Below, in pieces: positions 45,174 through 55,697 of a DNA stretch of 64,000 nt. Within the stretch, counting starts at the first letter, position 1. Every line of letters begins with the position of its first letter. The stretch comes from JABABV01 sp965222755. GTDB taxonomy: Bacteria; Bacillota_I; Bacilli_A; Mycoplasmatales; JABABV01. The stretch is from NCBI GenBank assembly GCA_965222755.1, contig CBDCUK010000001.1, positions 558,001-622,000 of the forward strand, in the 5' to 3' direction. Position numbers and translations under genes: made by a program. The notes under the pieces are model-generated. The model ran no database searches and had not been told where the DNA came from. It saw only the letters and a list, made by a program, of their open reading frames with translations.

Positions 45174-47681
45174 ATGGATGATAATAACGAAAAAGATTAC
45201 ATTGAAGAAGAAGATCAAATCAACGATAAAATATTAAACAAAAATATTGTTGACGAAATGAAAAATTCTTTTATCGATTATGCAATGTCGGTTATTGTAT
45301 CACGTGCTCTTCCGGATGCACGTGATGGATTTAAACCAGTTCATAGACGAATTATTTACGCAATGAATGAACTGGGAATGACTCACGATAAAGCTCATAA
45401 AAAATCAGCTCGTGTTGTTGGTGAAGTAATTGCTAAGTATCATCCTCATGGTGATCAAGCAGCTTATAATACGCTTGTGCGAATGGCTCAAGATTTTTCA
45501 CTACGCTATCCTTTAGTTGATGGTCATGGTAACTTTGGATCAGTTGATGGTGATGGTGCTGCTGCGATGCGTTATACTGAATCACGAATGTCAAAAATTG
45601 CCAATTTATTAATTTCAGATATTAATAAAAACACAGTTGATTTTGTTGAAAATTATGATGGGGCTGAACATGAACCAACAGTTTTACCATCAAGAATTCC
45701 GAATTTATTAATTAATGGTTCAAGCGGGATTGCTGTTGGAATGGCAACTTCAATTCCTCCTCATAATTTAAATGAAGTAATTTCTGGTTTAATCGCTTTA
45801 GCTAAAAACCCAGAAATTACAATTGAAGAATTATGTGAATTTATTAAAGGTCCTGATTTTCCATCTTCTGGAATCATCCTTGGTGATAAAGGAATCAAAG
45901 AAGCGTATGCTACTGGTCGCGGTGCCATTATGGTTCGCTCACGTACAAGAATAGAAACTTTAGCTAACGGGAAACAAAGAATTATCGTTACTGAAGTACC
46001 ATATATGGTTAATAAAGCAATGTTAGTTGAAAAAATTGCTAACTTAGCAAAAAATAAAATCGTTGATGGAATTACCGATTTACGAGACGAATCAAACTTA
46101 AAAGGGATTCGTGTTGTTATTGAAGTTCGTCGTGATGTAATTGCAGAAATTATTTTAAATAAATTATTTAAACTAACTTCTCTGCAAACTAGTTTTAACA
46201 TTAATATGTTAGCGTTAGTTAATGGCCGTCCAGAAGTTTTAAATTTAAAGAAATCGCTAAGCGTTTATTTAAATCATCGTAAGACAGTCTTAGTTCGTAA
46301 AATTTCTTTTGATCTTGCTAAATCACGTAAACGTTGTGAAATTTTAGAAGGATTAACAATTGCGTTAAAAGATATTGATGCAATCATTAAACTTATTAAG
46401 AGCGCTAAAAGTAGTGAAGAAGCAATTAAAAATTTAATTGCTATTTATAACTTATCTTCTAACCAAGCAAAAGCAGTTTTAGAAATGCGTTTACAACGTT
46501 TAACAGGATTAGAACGTAATAAAATTGAATTAGAATTAAATAAATTATGAGATTTTATTAATAAATATGAAGATATTTTAAGTTCTGATTTTAAAATTAC
46601 TGAAGAAATCATTAAAGATTTAACAACTATTAAACATGATTTTGGAGATGAACGTCGCAGTGAAATCATCACTGGGGATATTCATAATATCGATGATGAA
46701 GAATTAATTCCAAAAGAAAGCGTTGTTATTTCTTTATCTAATAAAGGATATATTAAGCGCTTACCGATTCATGAATATCGCATTCAAAATCGTGGTGGAA
46801 CAGGTTCTAAAGGAATCACTTTATTAGAAGATAATGTTAGTAGTTTATTAATTACACATACTCATAGTGATTTATTATTATTTTCTAATTTAGGACGTGT
46901 TTATCGTTTACGTGCATATCAAATTCCCCAAGCTTCAAAACAAGCTAAGGGAATCCCGGTTATCAACATTTTACCAATCTCAAAAAGTCTAAACGAAAAA
47001 ATCACAGTATTATTAAGATTAGATGATTATGATGAAGGTTCAATCATGTTTGTAACAAAAAAAGGAATTGTTAAGAAAACATTAAAATCAGAATTTTCAA
47101 ATATTAATAAAAATGGTAAAATTGCGATCTCACTAGATAGTGATGACGGTTTAATGTTTGTTAAAGATGTCGATAGTAATACCGAAATTATTATTGGAGC
47201 AACTAATGGTAAGGTTGCTCGCTTTGAAGCAAATGTAATACGAAATACTGGACGTAGTTCACGTGGAGTAATTGGTATGAGAATTGCTGAAAAAGCAGAA
47301 GTAATCGGTTGTTCAACATCATTAGAAGGTAATAAAGTATTAGCAATTGGAGCTTATGGATTTGGAAAAATTACTGATATTCAAAGTTATCGTATGACAA
47401 ATCGTGGTTCTAAAGGAGTACAAACTATCAATGTTTCCAAAGCTGGACAACTAATATGTTTAAAAGCTATTACTGGAAATGAAGACATTCTAATAATTAC
47501 TAAAAAAGGAATCGTTATTAGAATATCTGCTAGCCAAATTAAAGAAACAGTTTCCCGTTCTAGTAAAGGTGTCCGTATTATTAAATTACGTGATAATGAT
47601 GAGATATCTTCAATCGCAATGTTTAAAAATAGCGAAGAAGAATTAGAAATTGGTAAAGAAGTTAATTTATATCTAAACTAA
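45174..47681 (+). CDS. gyrA: DNA gyrase subunit A
   Basis: GyrA (835 residues) cuts and rejoins DNA. The catalytic tyrosine is Tyr134 in AAMRYTESRMS. The QRDR helix region (GEVIAKYHPHGDQAAYNTLV) carries His-Pro-His-Gly and the Asp-Gln pair. The C-terminal beta-pinwheel reads RGTGSKGITLLEDN, GRVYRLRAYQIP, and NRGSKGVQTIN, typical blades. The start has GAAAGGA upstream. It follows gyrB closely and precedes serS by 14 bp. Confidence 0.98.
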
Positions 47682-47695
47682 TATGAGGTTAATTT

Positions 47696-48967
47696 ATGCT
47701 TGATGCAAATTATCTTTTTAACAATTTTGATGAAGTTGTTAAAAAGTTGAAAACACGAAATTCTACAATTGAGGGTCTTGATAAATTTAAAACAATCTAT
47801 CAAGCTCGCAAAACAAATTTATTAAGTTTAGAAAATTTATCTTTTGAAAAAAACAAATTTTCTAAACTAGTTGCTGAATTAAAAAAAACAAATAATTTAG
47901 CAAATTCAAAAGAATATTTTTTAAAAATTAGTGAAATTAAAAAAACTATTAAAGATCAACAAGTTAAAGCTGATCAATTTAATAAAGAATTAAACGAAAT
48001 TTTATTAAATATTCCCAATATTCCTGCTGATTCAGTACCAATTGGTAATTCTGAGGAAGAAAATAAAGAAATTAAAACATGGGGTAATATTCCAAAGTTT
48101 GATTTTAAAATTAAACCACATTATCAAATTGGGGAAGAATTAGATATTATTGATTTTAAACGTGGAGTTAAAATTTCGGGAACTCGTTATCATATTTATA
48201 AAAATCAAGGGGCTGTATTAAAAAGAGCTTTAATGAATTTTATGCTTGAAAATAACTTTGATAACGGATATCAAGAAGTTTCACCACCTTTAATCGTTAA
48301 AGCAGAAACCTTAATATCAACAGGGCAACTACCTAAATTTGAAAATGATTTATTCAAATTAGAAAATCAATCGTATTTAATTCCTACTGCTGAAGTACCA
48401 TTAGTTGGAATGTGAAGAAACGAAATTATTACTTTACAAGAATTACCTATCAATATTACTGCTTATACTCCTTGTTTTAGATCCGAAGCTGGTTCTGCTG
48501 GTAAAGATACTAGAGGGATTATTAGACTACATCAGTTTCATAAAGTGGAAATTGTTAAAATAACAACAATAGCAGAAGGTATTAAAGAACTTAATAATTT
48601 ATTGTTTCACGTGGAACAATTATTGCAAAAATTAAAATTACCTTATCGTGTCATTGAATTATGTAGTGGCGATATTGGATTTGCAGCTCAAAAGACTTTT
48701 GATTTAGAAGTTTGATTACCAGATCAAAACTGTTATCGTGAAATATCATCAGTATCATTATGTGGTGAATTTCAATCTCGACGCATGAAACTACGTTATA
48801 AAGACGAAAATGGTAAAACCACATATCCTGCGACATTAAATGGCTCAGCATTAGCAATTGATCGCACAATTGCAGCTATTTTAGAAAACTATCAAAATCA
48901 AGATGGTAGCATTTCAATACCTGAAGCATTACAACCGTATATGAAGAACATAAAAAAAATATCATAA
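47696..48967 (+). CDS. serS: Seryl-tRNA synthetase
   Basis: SerRS (423 residues) charges tRNA-Ser. The N-terminal coiled-coil arm that grips the long variable arm spans residues about 30-100. The class II core shows TGQLPKFENDLFKLENQSYL, motif 2 CFRSEAGSAGKDTRGIIRLH and motif 3 LNGSALAIDRTIAAILEN. Length is normal. GAGGTT lies upstream of the ATG. A tRNA-Ser(GCU) lies elsewhere in the window (18752). The gene converges on dnaX, with 6 bp between the stops. Confidence 0.97.
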
Positions 48968-48973
48968 TGAATT

Positions 48974-50467
48974 TTAATTAAAAATTTCATCGCGATATTT
49001 TTTTATATTATTTTTTGATTTTGGATTTTCGAGATCATTTTTATTATTTTGTGATTCTTGAATTTCTAAAAATTCTTTTCTAGTAATAGCTTCAATTTTA
49101 AAATTAGTTTTTAAGATATCATTAATAATATTAATAAAATTATCTTTATTAATATTAAAATTATCACGATTAATAATTTCTTTAAAACCAATAATTAAAT
49201 TATCATTATTAATTTTTAATGGCTTAGCATTAGTTAAAAATAAAGCTGATAATAATTTCTTATTTTGAATAATTGATTGATTTAAATTAGTTCATTTTTC
49301 TTTTAAATCTAACAACAATTTAGTATCATTGTTATTAAAACATTCTGTAATACTAAAACTTTTTTTCTCTAAAATATTAGTTTGTTTTACCTGACTAATA
49401 ATTTTAGATTTTACTTTATTTAAAGGTTTTATTACTTGTTTTTTAATATTAATTAATAACAATAATTGGAAATCAAGTTTTGGGTTTTTGCTACTTTGTA
49501 ATACACTTTTTAACTTAATTAATTCTTTTAAAAGATTAAGGATTTTATTATAATCAACAAATATTTTTTCAGTATTATTAAGATCATCATTAATGATTCT
49601 TATTAAAGAATCCACTAGTAAAAAGTAGTCAATATTTTTTTGATTTAAACTTGATATTAATTTTATCATAGCAGATTGCTCAGCACTAATAATAGTCTTG
49701 ATAATATTTATTTGAGTTTTAAAATCTAAATAATTAAACAATTCTAATAAACCAATATTATTAATTTCATCATTTTGATAAATTGCTAATTGTTCAAGAT
49801 TTGATAAACTATCACGAACACAACGATCTGAAAGATGAACGATATCAAATAAAATATTATTATTTTTAATTTTAATATTTTCTAATTGACAAATTTCTTG
49901 TAAATAATTAGATAAAGAAACATAATCAACATTTTTAAAAGTGAATTTTTGCACTCTTGATAATATTGTTAAAGGAATTTTTTTTATCTCAGTTGTTGCT
50001 AAAATAAAAATTACATGTTTTGGTGGATTTTCCATTGTTTTTAATAAAGCATTAAAAGCACTTTTTGACAACATATGAACTTCATCTATAATATAGATTT
50101 TATATTTTAAATTAAGAGGATTATAAACAACTTTTTCTGTTAAATTACGGACACTTTCAACACTATTATTAGAAGCAGCATCAATTTCGTAAATATCAAA
50201 ACTTTGATTATTATCAATTAATTGACAGTTTTTACATTGGTTACAAGCTTCACCTTGATTATTAGATAAACAATTAATTGCTTTTGAAAAAATATAAGCA
50301 GTTGATGTTTTTCCAGTTCCGCGAGGTCCTGTAAAAATATAAGCGTGATTAATTTCATTATTTATAATGCTTTTCATTAAAACATCTTTAATGTGTTCTT
50401 GGCCAATTAATTTATTAAATGATTTTGGACGATATTTTCGATAAAAAACTTGATATGAATCAGTCAT
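48974..50467 (-). CDS. dnaX: DNA polymerase III subunit gamma/tau
   Basis: DnaX (497 residues) loads the clamp encoded by dnaN. SYQVFYRKYRPKSFNKLIGQ opens the protein; the Walker A GPRGTGKT is at 47-54; a Cys4 zinc site follows near residue 65-80 (CNQCKNCQ); then the Walker B region IYIIDEVHMLSKSAFNALLK and sensor LTILSRVQKFTF. The C-terminal part has a helical tau-like tail with one TGA read as Trp. AGGAGG is directly upstream and overlaps the tadA stop, so the pair is coupled. The mollicute form lacks the long tau linker. Confidence 0.97.
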
Positions 50468-50479
50468 ATTACAGACCTC

Positions 50480-50956
50480 CTATTTTATTTTTGTTCTCAT
50501 TTGATTAAAAAAAAGATTAATTATTTTTTTTGCTTCAGTTGCTTTTTGAGTTTCAATTTGTCGATATTCTTTAATGTGTAGTTTTTGAATAAGCGAGTTA
50601 AAAATTTTTATACTACTAATTGTTTTTTCGTTTTTCAACATAAAATAAACATTTTTAATTCGACTATTAATAATTGCGCCAAAACACATTAAGCAAGGTT
50701 CCAAAGTAACAAATAATGAAAAGTTATTTAGTTTTCAACTTTTTGTAATTTGACCAGCTTTGTTAATTGTTAATATTTCAGCATGATCTGAAATATTATT
50801 ACTAGCTTCACGAGAGTTAAAAGACTCAGCAATAATACTACCTTGATCATCTAATAAAATAGCTCCAATTGGAATCTCTTTATTATTATAAGCTTGCTGA
50901 GCTAATCAATTAACTCGATCTCATATTTGATCTGAATTAATGTTATTAAATTCCAT
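50480..50956 (-). CDS. tadA: tRNA adenosine deaminase (TadA-type)
   Basis: A 158-residue zinc deaminase converting A34 to inosine in tRNA-Arg. The zinc and proton-relay residues are visible: His58 and Glu60 in DHAEI, Cys88 and Cys91 in LEPCLMCFGAI. GAILLDDQGSIIAES is the usual strand-loop before it. The C-terminus is basic and extended. The start has AAAGGATGA upstream. It is upstream of dnaX and lies after the SRP RNA gene. Deaminases of this family can differ in substrate, but position and motifs favour TadA. Confidence 0.9.
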
Positions 50957-50984
50957 AAACATCATCCTTTTCAATGAAATAAAA

Positions 50985-51065
50985 AAACCCCTGCACACAA
51001 CACTTCTCTATATGGCTGCTTCCTTCCGGACCTGACCAAATTAAAAGGTTATTGTTGCAAAGGCA
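50985..51065 (-). ncRNA. ffs: SRP RNA (4.5S, small bacterial type)
   Basis: On the minus strand GGTCAGGTCCGGAAGGAAGC is the conserved SRP apical loop and Ffh-binding region, followed by AGCC. The flanking arms TGCCTTTGCAACA and TGTTGTGTGCAGG can pair. It ends at a T-run (T7) just after GGGG. Small (about 80 bases) with no Alu domain. Confidence 0.93.
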
Positions 51066-51086
51066 TATCTATTTTAACACATTTTT

Positions 51087-51890
51087 TTAAATAATTGAAA
51101 ATTTTAATTTGCAATCTTCGTTATTTAAATTTTTTAAATTTATAATTTTTGATTTATCAATATTTACCAAATCATTTAAATAATTAACCATAATATAACC
51201 TTTATAAATATCGATAATATTATGCTCTTTTATTTTTGTAATTAACCGATTTCCAGAAACACTATTTTCGCCTCTGATCATGGCATTAAAATGCTTCCCA
51301 GCAGCAATCCCTATTTGACGGCTTTTGATTGGATCTTTACGTTCATTGATTTCGAAAAAAGAACTAATTTTAAAATTATTCTGTAAAACGTTAAAATATT
51401 TTTTATCATTAAAATATTTGTAAAGATCATAATATCTACTTTTTATTAATTTGCTTTTTTGAAATATTGTTGACATTGCTTTCGTTTTTAATAAACCATT
51501 AAAAAAATCAAAACATTTTAATTCGTTTTCAGCACCTATAAATGCAAACAAATCAACTTTGTTTTCTTCACAAATTTGATTTAATTTTAAAGAAGTTGTT
51601 TTTAGTTTTTTTAATAGATCTTTAAAACTTTCTACTTTCCAAAAATTATAATCGTATTCTTTTTCTAAATGAAAACTATTATTTTTTTCATTATATTTAA
51701 CAATTCCCACTGCAAAACAAAAAGGAATAGAATTAATATCTAAATTATATTTTCTTTTGTTTTGTGAATCTAATTGAAAAGATTCAAAATCTAGAATAGC
51801 AATTGTTTTATCTTTTAGTTTCTCTAAGACTTTTTCAGCCTGGTCTTTATTAAATGAAATAAAGTGATTATTTTGTTTAATTAAATGCAT
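51087..51890 (-). CDS. Hypothetical protein, possible RNase H-like nuclease
   Basis: A 267-residue cytosolic protein I do not firmly recognise. AILDFESFQ near residue 45 is the Asp-x-Glu pair that starts DEDD exonuclease folds, then IPFCFAVGIV follows. FAFIGAENELKCFDFFNG and RYYDLYKYFNDKKYFNVLQ resemble later parts of such folds, as in DUF2779-type proteins. The last acidic motif is not obvious, so catalysis is uncertain. The ATG at 51890 is chosen because AGAAGG lies directly upstream; an in-frame ATG at 52094 would cross the promoter region of the divergent small ORF. Confidence 0.6.
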   Translation of the reverse strand: MHLIKQNNHFISFNKDQAEKVLEKLKDKTIAILDFESFQLDSQNKRKYNLDINSIPFCFAVGIVKYNEKNNSFHLEKEYDYNFWKVESFKDLLKKLKTTSLKLNQICEENKVDLFAFIGAENELKCFDFFNGLLKTKAMSTIFQKSKLIKSRYYDLYKYFNDKKYFNVLQNNFKISSFFEINERKDPIKSRQIGIAAGKHFNAMIRGENSVSGNRLITKIKEHNIIDIYKGYIMVNYLNDLVNIDKSKIINLKNLNNEDCKLKFSII

Positions 51891-51957
51891 AATAAACCTT
51901 CTGTTCTTTGCTGTCTGCGGATTAATAATTATATATTTATTATATATTTTACTTTTT

Positions 51958-51987
51958 TTTGCTAAAAATTGCAAAAAAGTGTATAAT
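51958..51987 (+). promoter_or_regulatory. Promoter of the 35-residue ORF and permease leader
   Basis: TTGCTA, 17-base spacer and TATAAT (51982-51987). On the opposite strand TTGCAA and TAAAAT in the same region could serve the nuclease-like gene. Confidence 0.55.
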
Positions 51988-52035
51988 TTTTTTAGAAGTA
52001 TTTTATTTTTAAAAGAAAGAATTGAGGAAAAAATT

Positions 52036-52143
52036 ATGAATATTAATAATAGCATTAAATCTTTTAATACTAATAATGTTTGTTTTATAAGCATTAATTT
52101 TTCACAATGTGCTTTTAAACTAAATTACCGAATGCAACCTTAA
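52036..52143 (+). CDS. Predicted 35-residue small protein or leader peptide
   Basis: Starts MNINNSIKSFNTNN and ends NYRMQP. It has an ATTGAGG ribosome site, a promoter 50 bases upstream and a strong terminator 140 bases downstream, before the permease at 52374. The layout matches that before pepA. Asn-rich, two Cys; no homologue known to me. Confidence 0.4.
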   Translation: MNINNSIKSFNTNNVCFISINFSQCAFKLNYRMQP

Positions 52144-52283
52144 TTAAATTATATTAAATTGTCAAAATTTCTAATAACTTAATTATTTTTGCTATTTTTC
52201 ATTAGAATTAACTTAAAAGTTATTTCTATATGTAACAAATCTTTGCAAAGAAAATAATCGTTCGCAAATTATTAAAAATTATT

Positions 52284-52330
52284 GATAAACAAGATTGGTT
52301 TAAAAACTAATGTTGTTTATTTTTTTATTT
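52284..52330 (+). terminator. Intrinsic terminator upstream of the permease
   Basis: ATAAACAA and ATTGGTTT pair with AAACTAAT and TTGTTTAT (one G-U pair and a bulge), followed by T9. It sits 50 bases before the permease ATG and could act as an attenuator. Confidence 0.6.
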
Positions 52331-52373
52331 TAAAATAATAAAATTTAACAAACTAAACTTACAAGGAGTTAAT

Positions 52374-53822
52374 ATGAGCAATAAGAAAAATATTGGTTTC
52401 ATTACAGCATTTGCTTATGTTGTTGGAACTATTGTTGGAGTAGGAGTATTTTTTAAAAATACTAGTATTGTCAATACAACTGGATCAGGATTTTATACTT
52501 TATTAGCATGAATCGTCGGGGGGATCGGAGTTCTTTTTGCAGCAATTGCATTATTAGAAATCATTACTTGTCAAAAAGAAACAGATTCAGGAGTTATTTC
52601 TTGAGCCTCAGCATTCGTTAATAAAAAATATGGGAGAACAATAACTTGGTTTTTAACTTTTCTATATTTCCCATTTATATATGCAACATTATCTTTTTAT
52701 GGCGCTAATTATACTTGAGCGATTTTTGGTTACCAAGAACCTTGGTGAGCAAATTTAATTTTAACTTTATTTTACTTGAGTTGATTTATTTTAGTGAATT
52801 CTAATTTTATAAAATTACCAAATATGACACAAAACTTTGCAACCTTTTTTAAATTATTTCCCCTAATTGTTGTAGTCTTTGCAGGATTAATTTCTAGTTC
52901 AATTAGTAATTTTCATAGTAATGATATTGCAGTTCAAGGAAAGCTAATTGAAAATAAAGGATTTTTAGGAATGATTTTAGCGCTTCCAGCAGTATTTTAT
53001 GCTTTCGATGGTTTCTATTATGTTTTTTCAATTAAGCGCCAAATTAGAAACGCTGATAAAACATTACCAAAAGTAGTAATTATTGGAGTTATTAGTATTA
53101 TCATTTTTTATGCTTTAATATCAGTAGCACTATTCTCAAAAACAGCAGGAACATATATGGGTAAATTATCAGGCCAAGATACTGGTTCAGTAATCTATTT
53201 TGCAAATAATAGTTTCCCTTATTGATTCCGTGAAATTATTGATATATCGGTTGTGATTGCTGCCTTAGGTTCTTTAAATGGATTCACTACTGGAGGAATG
53301 AGAATGGTTAGTGATTCGATTGACACACCTCATTACTTTCCTTGAAAAAAAACTTTTATTACTAAAAATGAAAACGGAAGTCCGCGAGGAGCTGGAAAAA
53401 TTTTATATCTGCTTTCATTAGGAGCGGTTGTATTTAGTTTCTTGATTGGTCATTTTGTCTTTGGTAAAACGCTTGATTTTATTGATGTTGTTTCTAATTG
53501 ACAAACAGCAATTATGTTATTTATGATTGGGATCATTTTTATTTTTGGAGTTAAAAATCGCTTCAGTAATAAAATTATTGTGAAAAAAATTCCATGATTC
53601 AAAACATCAGCTATTATTGGAGCAGGATTCTTTATTATTGTCCCAATTATTTCATTAGTAGTAAACATTATTAATATGTTTAAAAATGGCAGTTGAACTT
53701 CAACTTATGCAATTTTGAATTACACTTTATTAATCTTTGTAATAATTATTTTTGTGGGCTATTTTCTAGATGTTATTTTCAAAAAAGCAGTTATAAAAAG
53801 TAATAGTGATTTTATTAAATAA
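52374..53822 (+). CDS. APC-superfamily amino acid permease (subgroup A-like)
   Basis: A 482-residue transporter with about 12 helices. NIGFITAFAYVVGTIVGVGV is the helix 1 pattern; LALPAVFYAFDGFYYVFSIK matches the helix 6 signature shared with the permeases at 19026, 25886 and 27444; FTTGGMRMVSDSIDTPHYFP is the helix 8 region. AAGGAG precedes the ATG. It has several TGA Trp codons. It is the sixth APC gene in the window, separated by 21 kb from the main cluster, and sits next to the GH1 gene. Confidence 0.9.
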
Positions 53823-53850
53823 TTAGTTAATTATATTTATAATATTTTGT

Positions 53851-53913
53851 TATAATATAATGTACTTATATAATTAATAAATCAAATACAATAATTAATA
53901 GTTTGTATTTGAT
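53851..53913 (+). promoter_or_regulatory. GH1 promoter with downstream inverted repeat
   Basis: TATAAT at 53851-53856. ATCAAATACA (53881-53890) and its exact complement (53904-53913) form a 10-bp hairpin with a 13-base loop about 18 bases past the likely start and just before the GGAGG of the GH1 gene. It could be a repressor operator or an RNA structure masking the ribosome site. Confidence 0.5.
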
Positions 53914-53926
53914 ATGGAGGAACACT

Positions 53927-55279
53927 ATGCTAAAAGATTTTCTTTGAGGTGCTGGTTTTTCAGGCCCTCAAACTGAGGGAATTGGGCGTAATAAATCTTT
54001 ATCTGTTTGAGATTATTGATTTATGGAAAAATCACAAATTTTTAGCGAACAAACTTATGTCCGAAATAATTTTCTAAAACATTATGAGAGTGATATTAAA
54101 TTAGCGAAATCATTAAACTTTAATTCTTTAAGAACTTCAATTCAATGAACTTTTTTAATTCCTGATGGTAAAAATATTAATCCTTCATCAGTTGCTTTTT
54201 ATAATGATATGATTAATAAAATGATTAATAATGGTATTACACCTATTATTAATCTTTTTCACTTTGATATGCCATTATGAGCTGAAGAAAAAGGCGGTTG
54301 AAATAACCCCGAAATTATTGATGATTATTTATTTTTTGCGGAAAAATGTTTCAACTTATTTGGCGATCGCGTTAAAAATTGAATTACATTTAATGAACCA
54401 ATGCTAGGAATTCGAAATCAATATCTTAATCAATTAGCTTATCCTGCGATAATTAATCATGAAAAAGCATTAAAAAGTATGCTTAATATTACAATTGCTC
54501 ATAAATTAGCAGTTAAAAAATTTCGTGATCATAATCACCAAGGTAAAATTGGAATTGTTGTTAGAATTGAAATTTTAAAAGCCAATAATAAACTATCAAG
54601 TAATGATCGTGAAATTGCTAAATTATTAAATATTTTCCATTATCAGTTTTTCTTAGATGCGATTTTAAAAGGAAAACTTAATTTTCAATTTGAACAATTA
54701 ATAGATGAACTAAAACTAAAAATTAATCTTGATGAAATAAAAAATCAATTTATGAAGATTAATAAAATTGATTTTTTAGGGATTAGTTATTTCAATAATA
54801 AAAAAATCGATAGTACTAAATTAATATTAAATGATAAAAAAAATTTATTTAGTCATTTAATATTAAATTATCAAAATAACCAGAAAAAACTTTTTAAAAA
54901 TGTTGATAGTGCCAAAGGAATCTATGATGCTTTAATGTTAATTAAAAATAATTATCAAAATTTAGCAACTTATATAGCAGCTTGTGGAACTAGTTCTGTT
55001 AATGAAAAGCAAAGTAAAGATAATAATAATATTGTTCAAGATCAATTTCGAATCAATTATATTGAATCACATTTACTAAAAGTAAAAGAAGCGATCAAAG
55101 ATTCAGCACGCTGTTTTGGATTTCATTTATGAAGTTATATTGATAGTTGAAATTGAATAAAAGCTTATCAAGAAACTTTTGGAATTATTGCTCTTGATAT
55201 TAACAGTGAAGAACGCACTTTCAAAAAATCATTTTTCTGAATTAAAAAATTAAACTTAAACATTAGTTTTAATCAATAA
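53927..55279 (+). CDS. GH1 glycosidase homologue lacking the catalytic nucleophile
   Basis: A 450-residue glycoside hydrolase family 1 protein, the beta-glucosidase/6-phospho-beta-glucosidase family. FLWGAGFSGPQTEG opens the fold, IINLFHFDMPLWAEEKGGWN and WITFNEP follow, and the acid/base Glu157 in NEP is intact. The nucleophile motif, normally YITENG, reads YIAACG (349-354), so the essential Glu is Ala352. DQFRINYIESHLLKVKEA and FGFHLWSYIDSWNW continue the fold, with the aglycone loop altered. The protein is therefore probably not a retaining hydrolase, unless it has changed function. The start has GGAGG. It is tail-to-tail with the rhodanese gene, overlapping 11 bp. Confidence 0.9.
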
Positions 55280-55631
55280 TAAAAGGATGTTTTTGTAATA
55301 ACAAATTATTATAACCGTTTTTTAAAACATAAATATTATAATAATTTCTTTTTTGTAAAAATAAAGCCATGCTATGACTTTGGCGCCCACTGCGACAAAC
55401 TAAAAGAACTTTTTGTTTAACGTCAAAAAATTTATGAAAGTTTTTTTTAAATCTAATCATATTTAAATTTTTTGATAATACAATATGAGAAGTTTTAAAT
55501 TCTGCCCCTGGTCGAATATCAATGATTAATCATTTATCATTGTAAATAATTTTATTTATTTTTTTTGAATCAATAAAACGAATTTTAAATTTATAAGTAA
55601 AATTCATTTTTTGCAGGATTTTTTGAATCAT
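55269..55631 (-). CDS. Rhodanese-like domain protein
   Basis: A 120-residue single rhodanese domain. WLIIDIRPGAEFKTSHI and LVCRSGRQSHSMALFL are the CH2A and active-site motifs; the catalytic Cys is Cys79 in CRSGRQ. The six-residue active loop is normal for sulfurtransferases that use thiosulfate or persulfide. It lacks a second domain or targeting sequence. GGTGG lies upstream of the start. It converges on the GH1 gene with an 11 bp overlap at their 3' ends. Probable role in sulfur transfer, for example tRNA thiolation, but the partner is unknown. Confidence 0.9.
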
Positions 55632-55697
55632 TTTAGCCACCTTAATTAACTTATCTAATATAATGTAATTATATAATAAAACTAAAAGGAGTTTTTA

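Noticed and set aside
45761..46201. Minus-strand ORF of 146 residues within gyrA
   Set aside because: Shadow of gyrA; its composition follows the reverse complement of conserved gyrA codons.
51891..52094. Upstream extension of the nuclease-like gene to ATG 52094
   Set aside because: It would cross the divergent promoters and the opposite small ORF; a ribosome site fits the 51890 start.
52144..52373. T-box or metabolite riboswitch before the permease
   Set aside because: No T-box sequence (AGGGTGG-type) or known aptamer motif; only a terminator hairpin.
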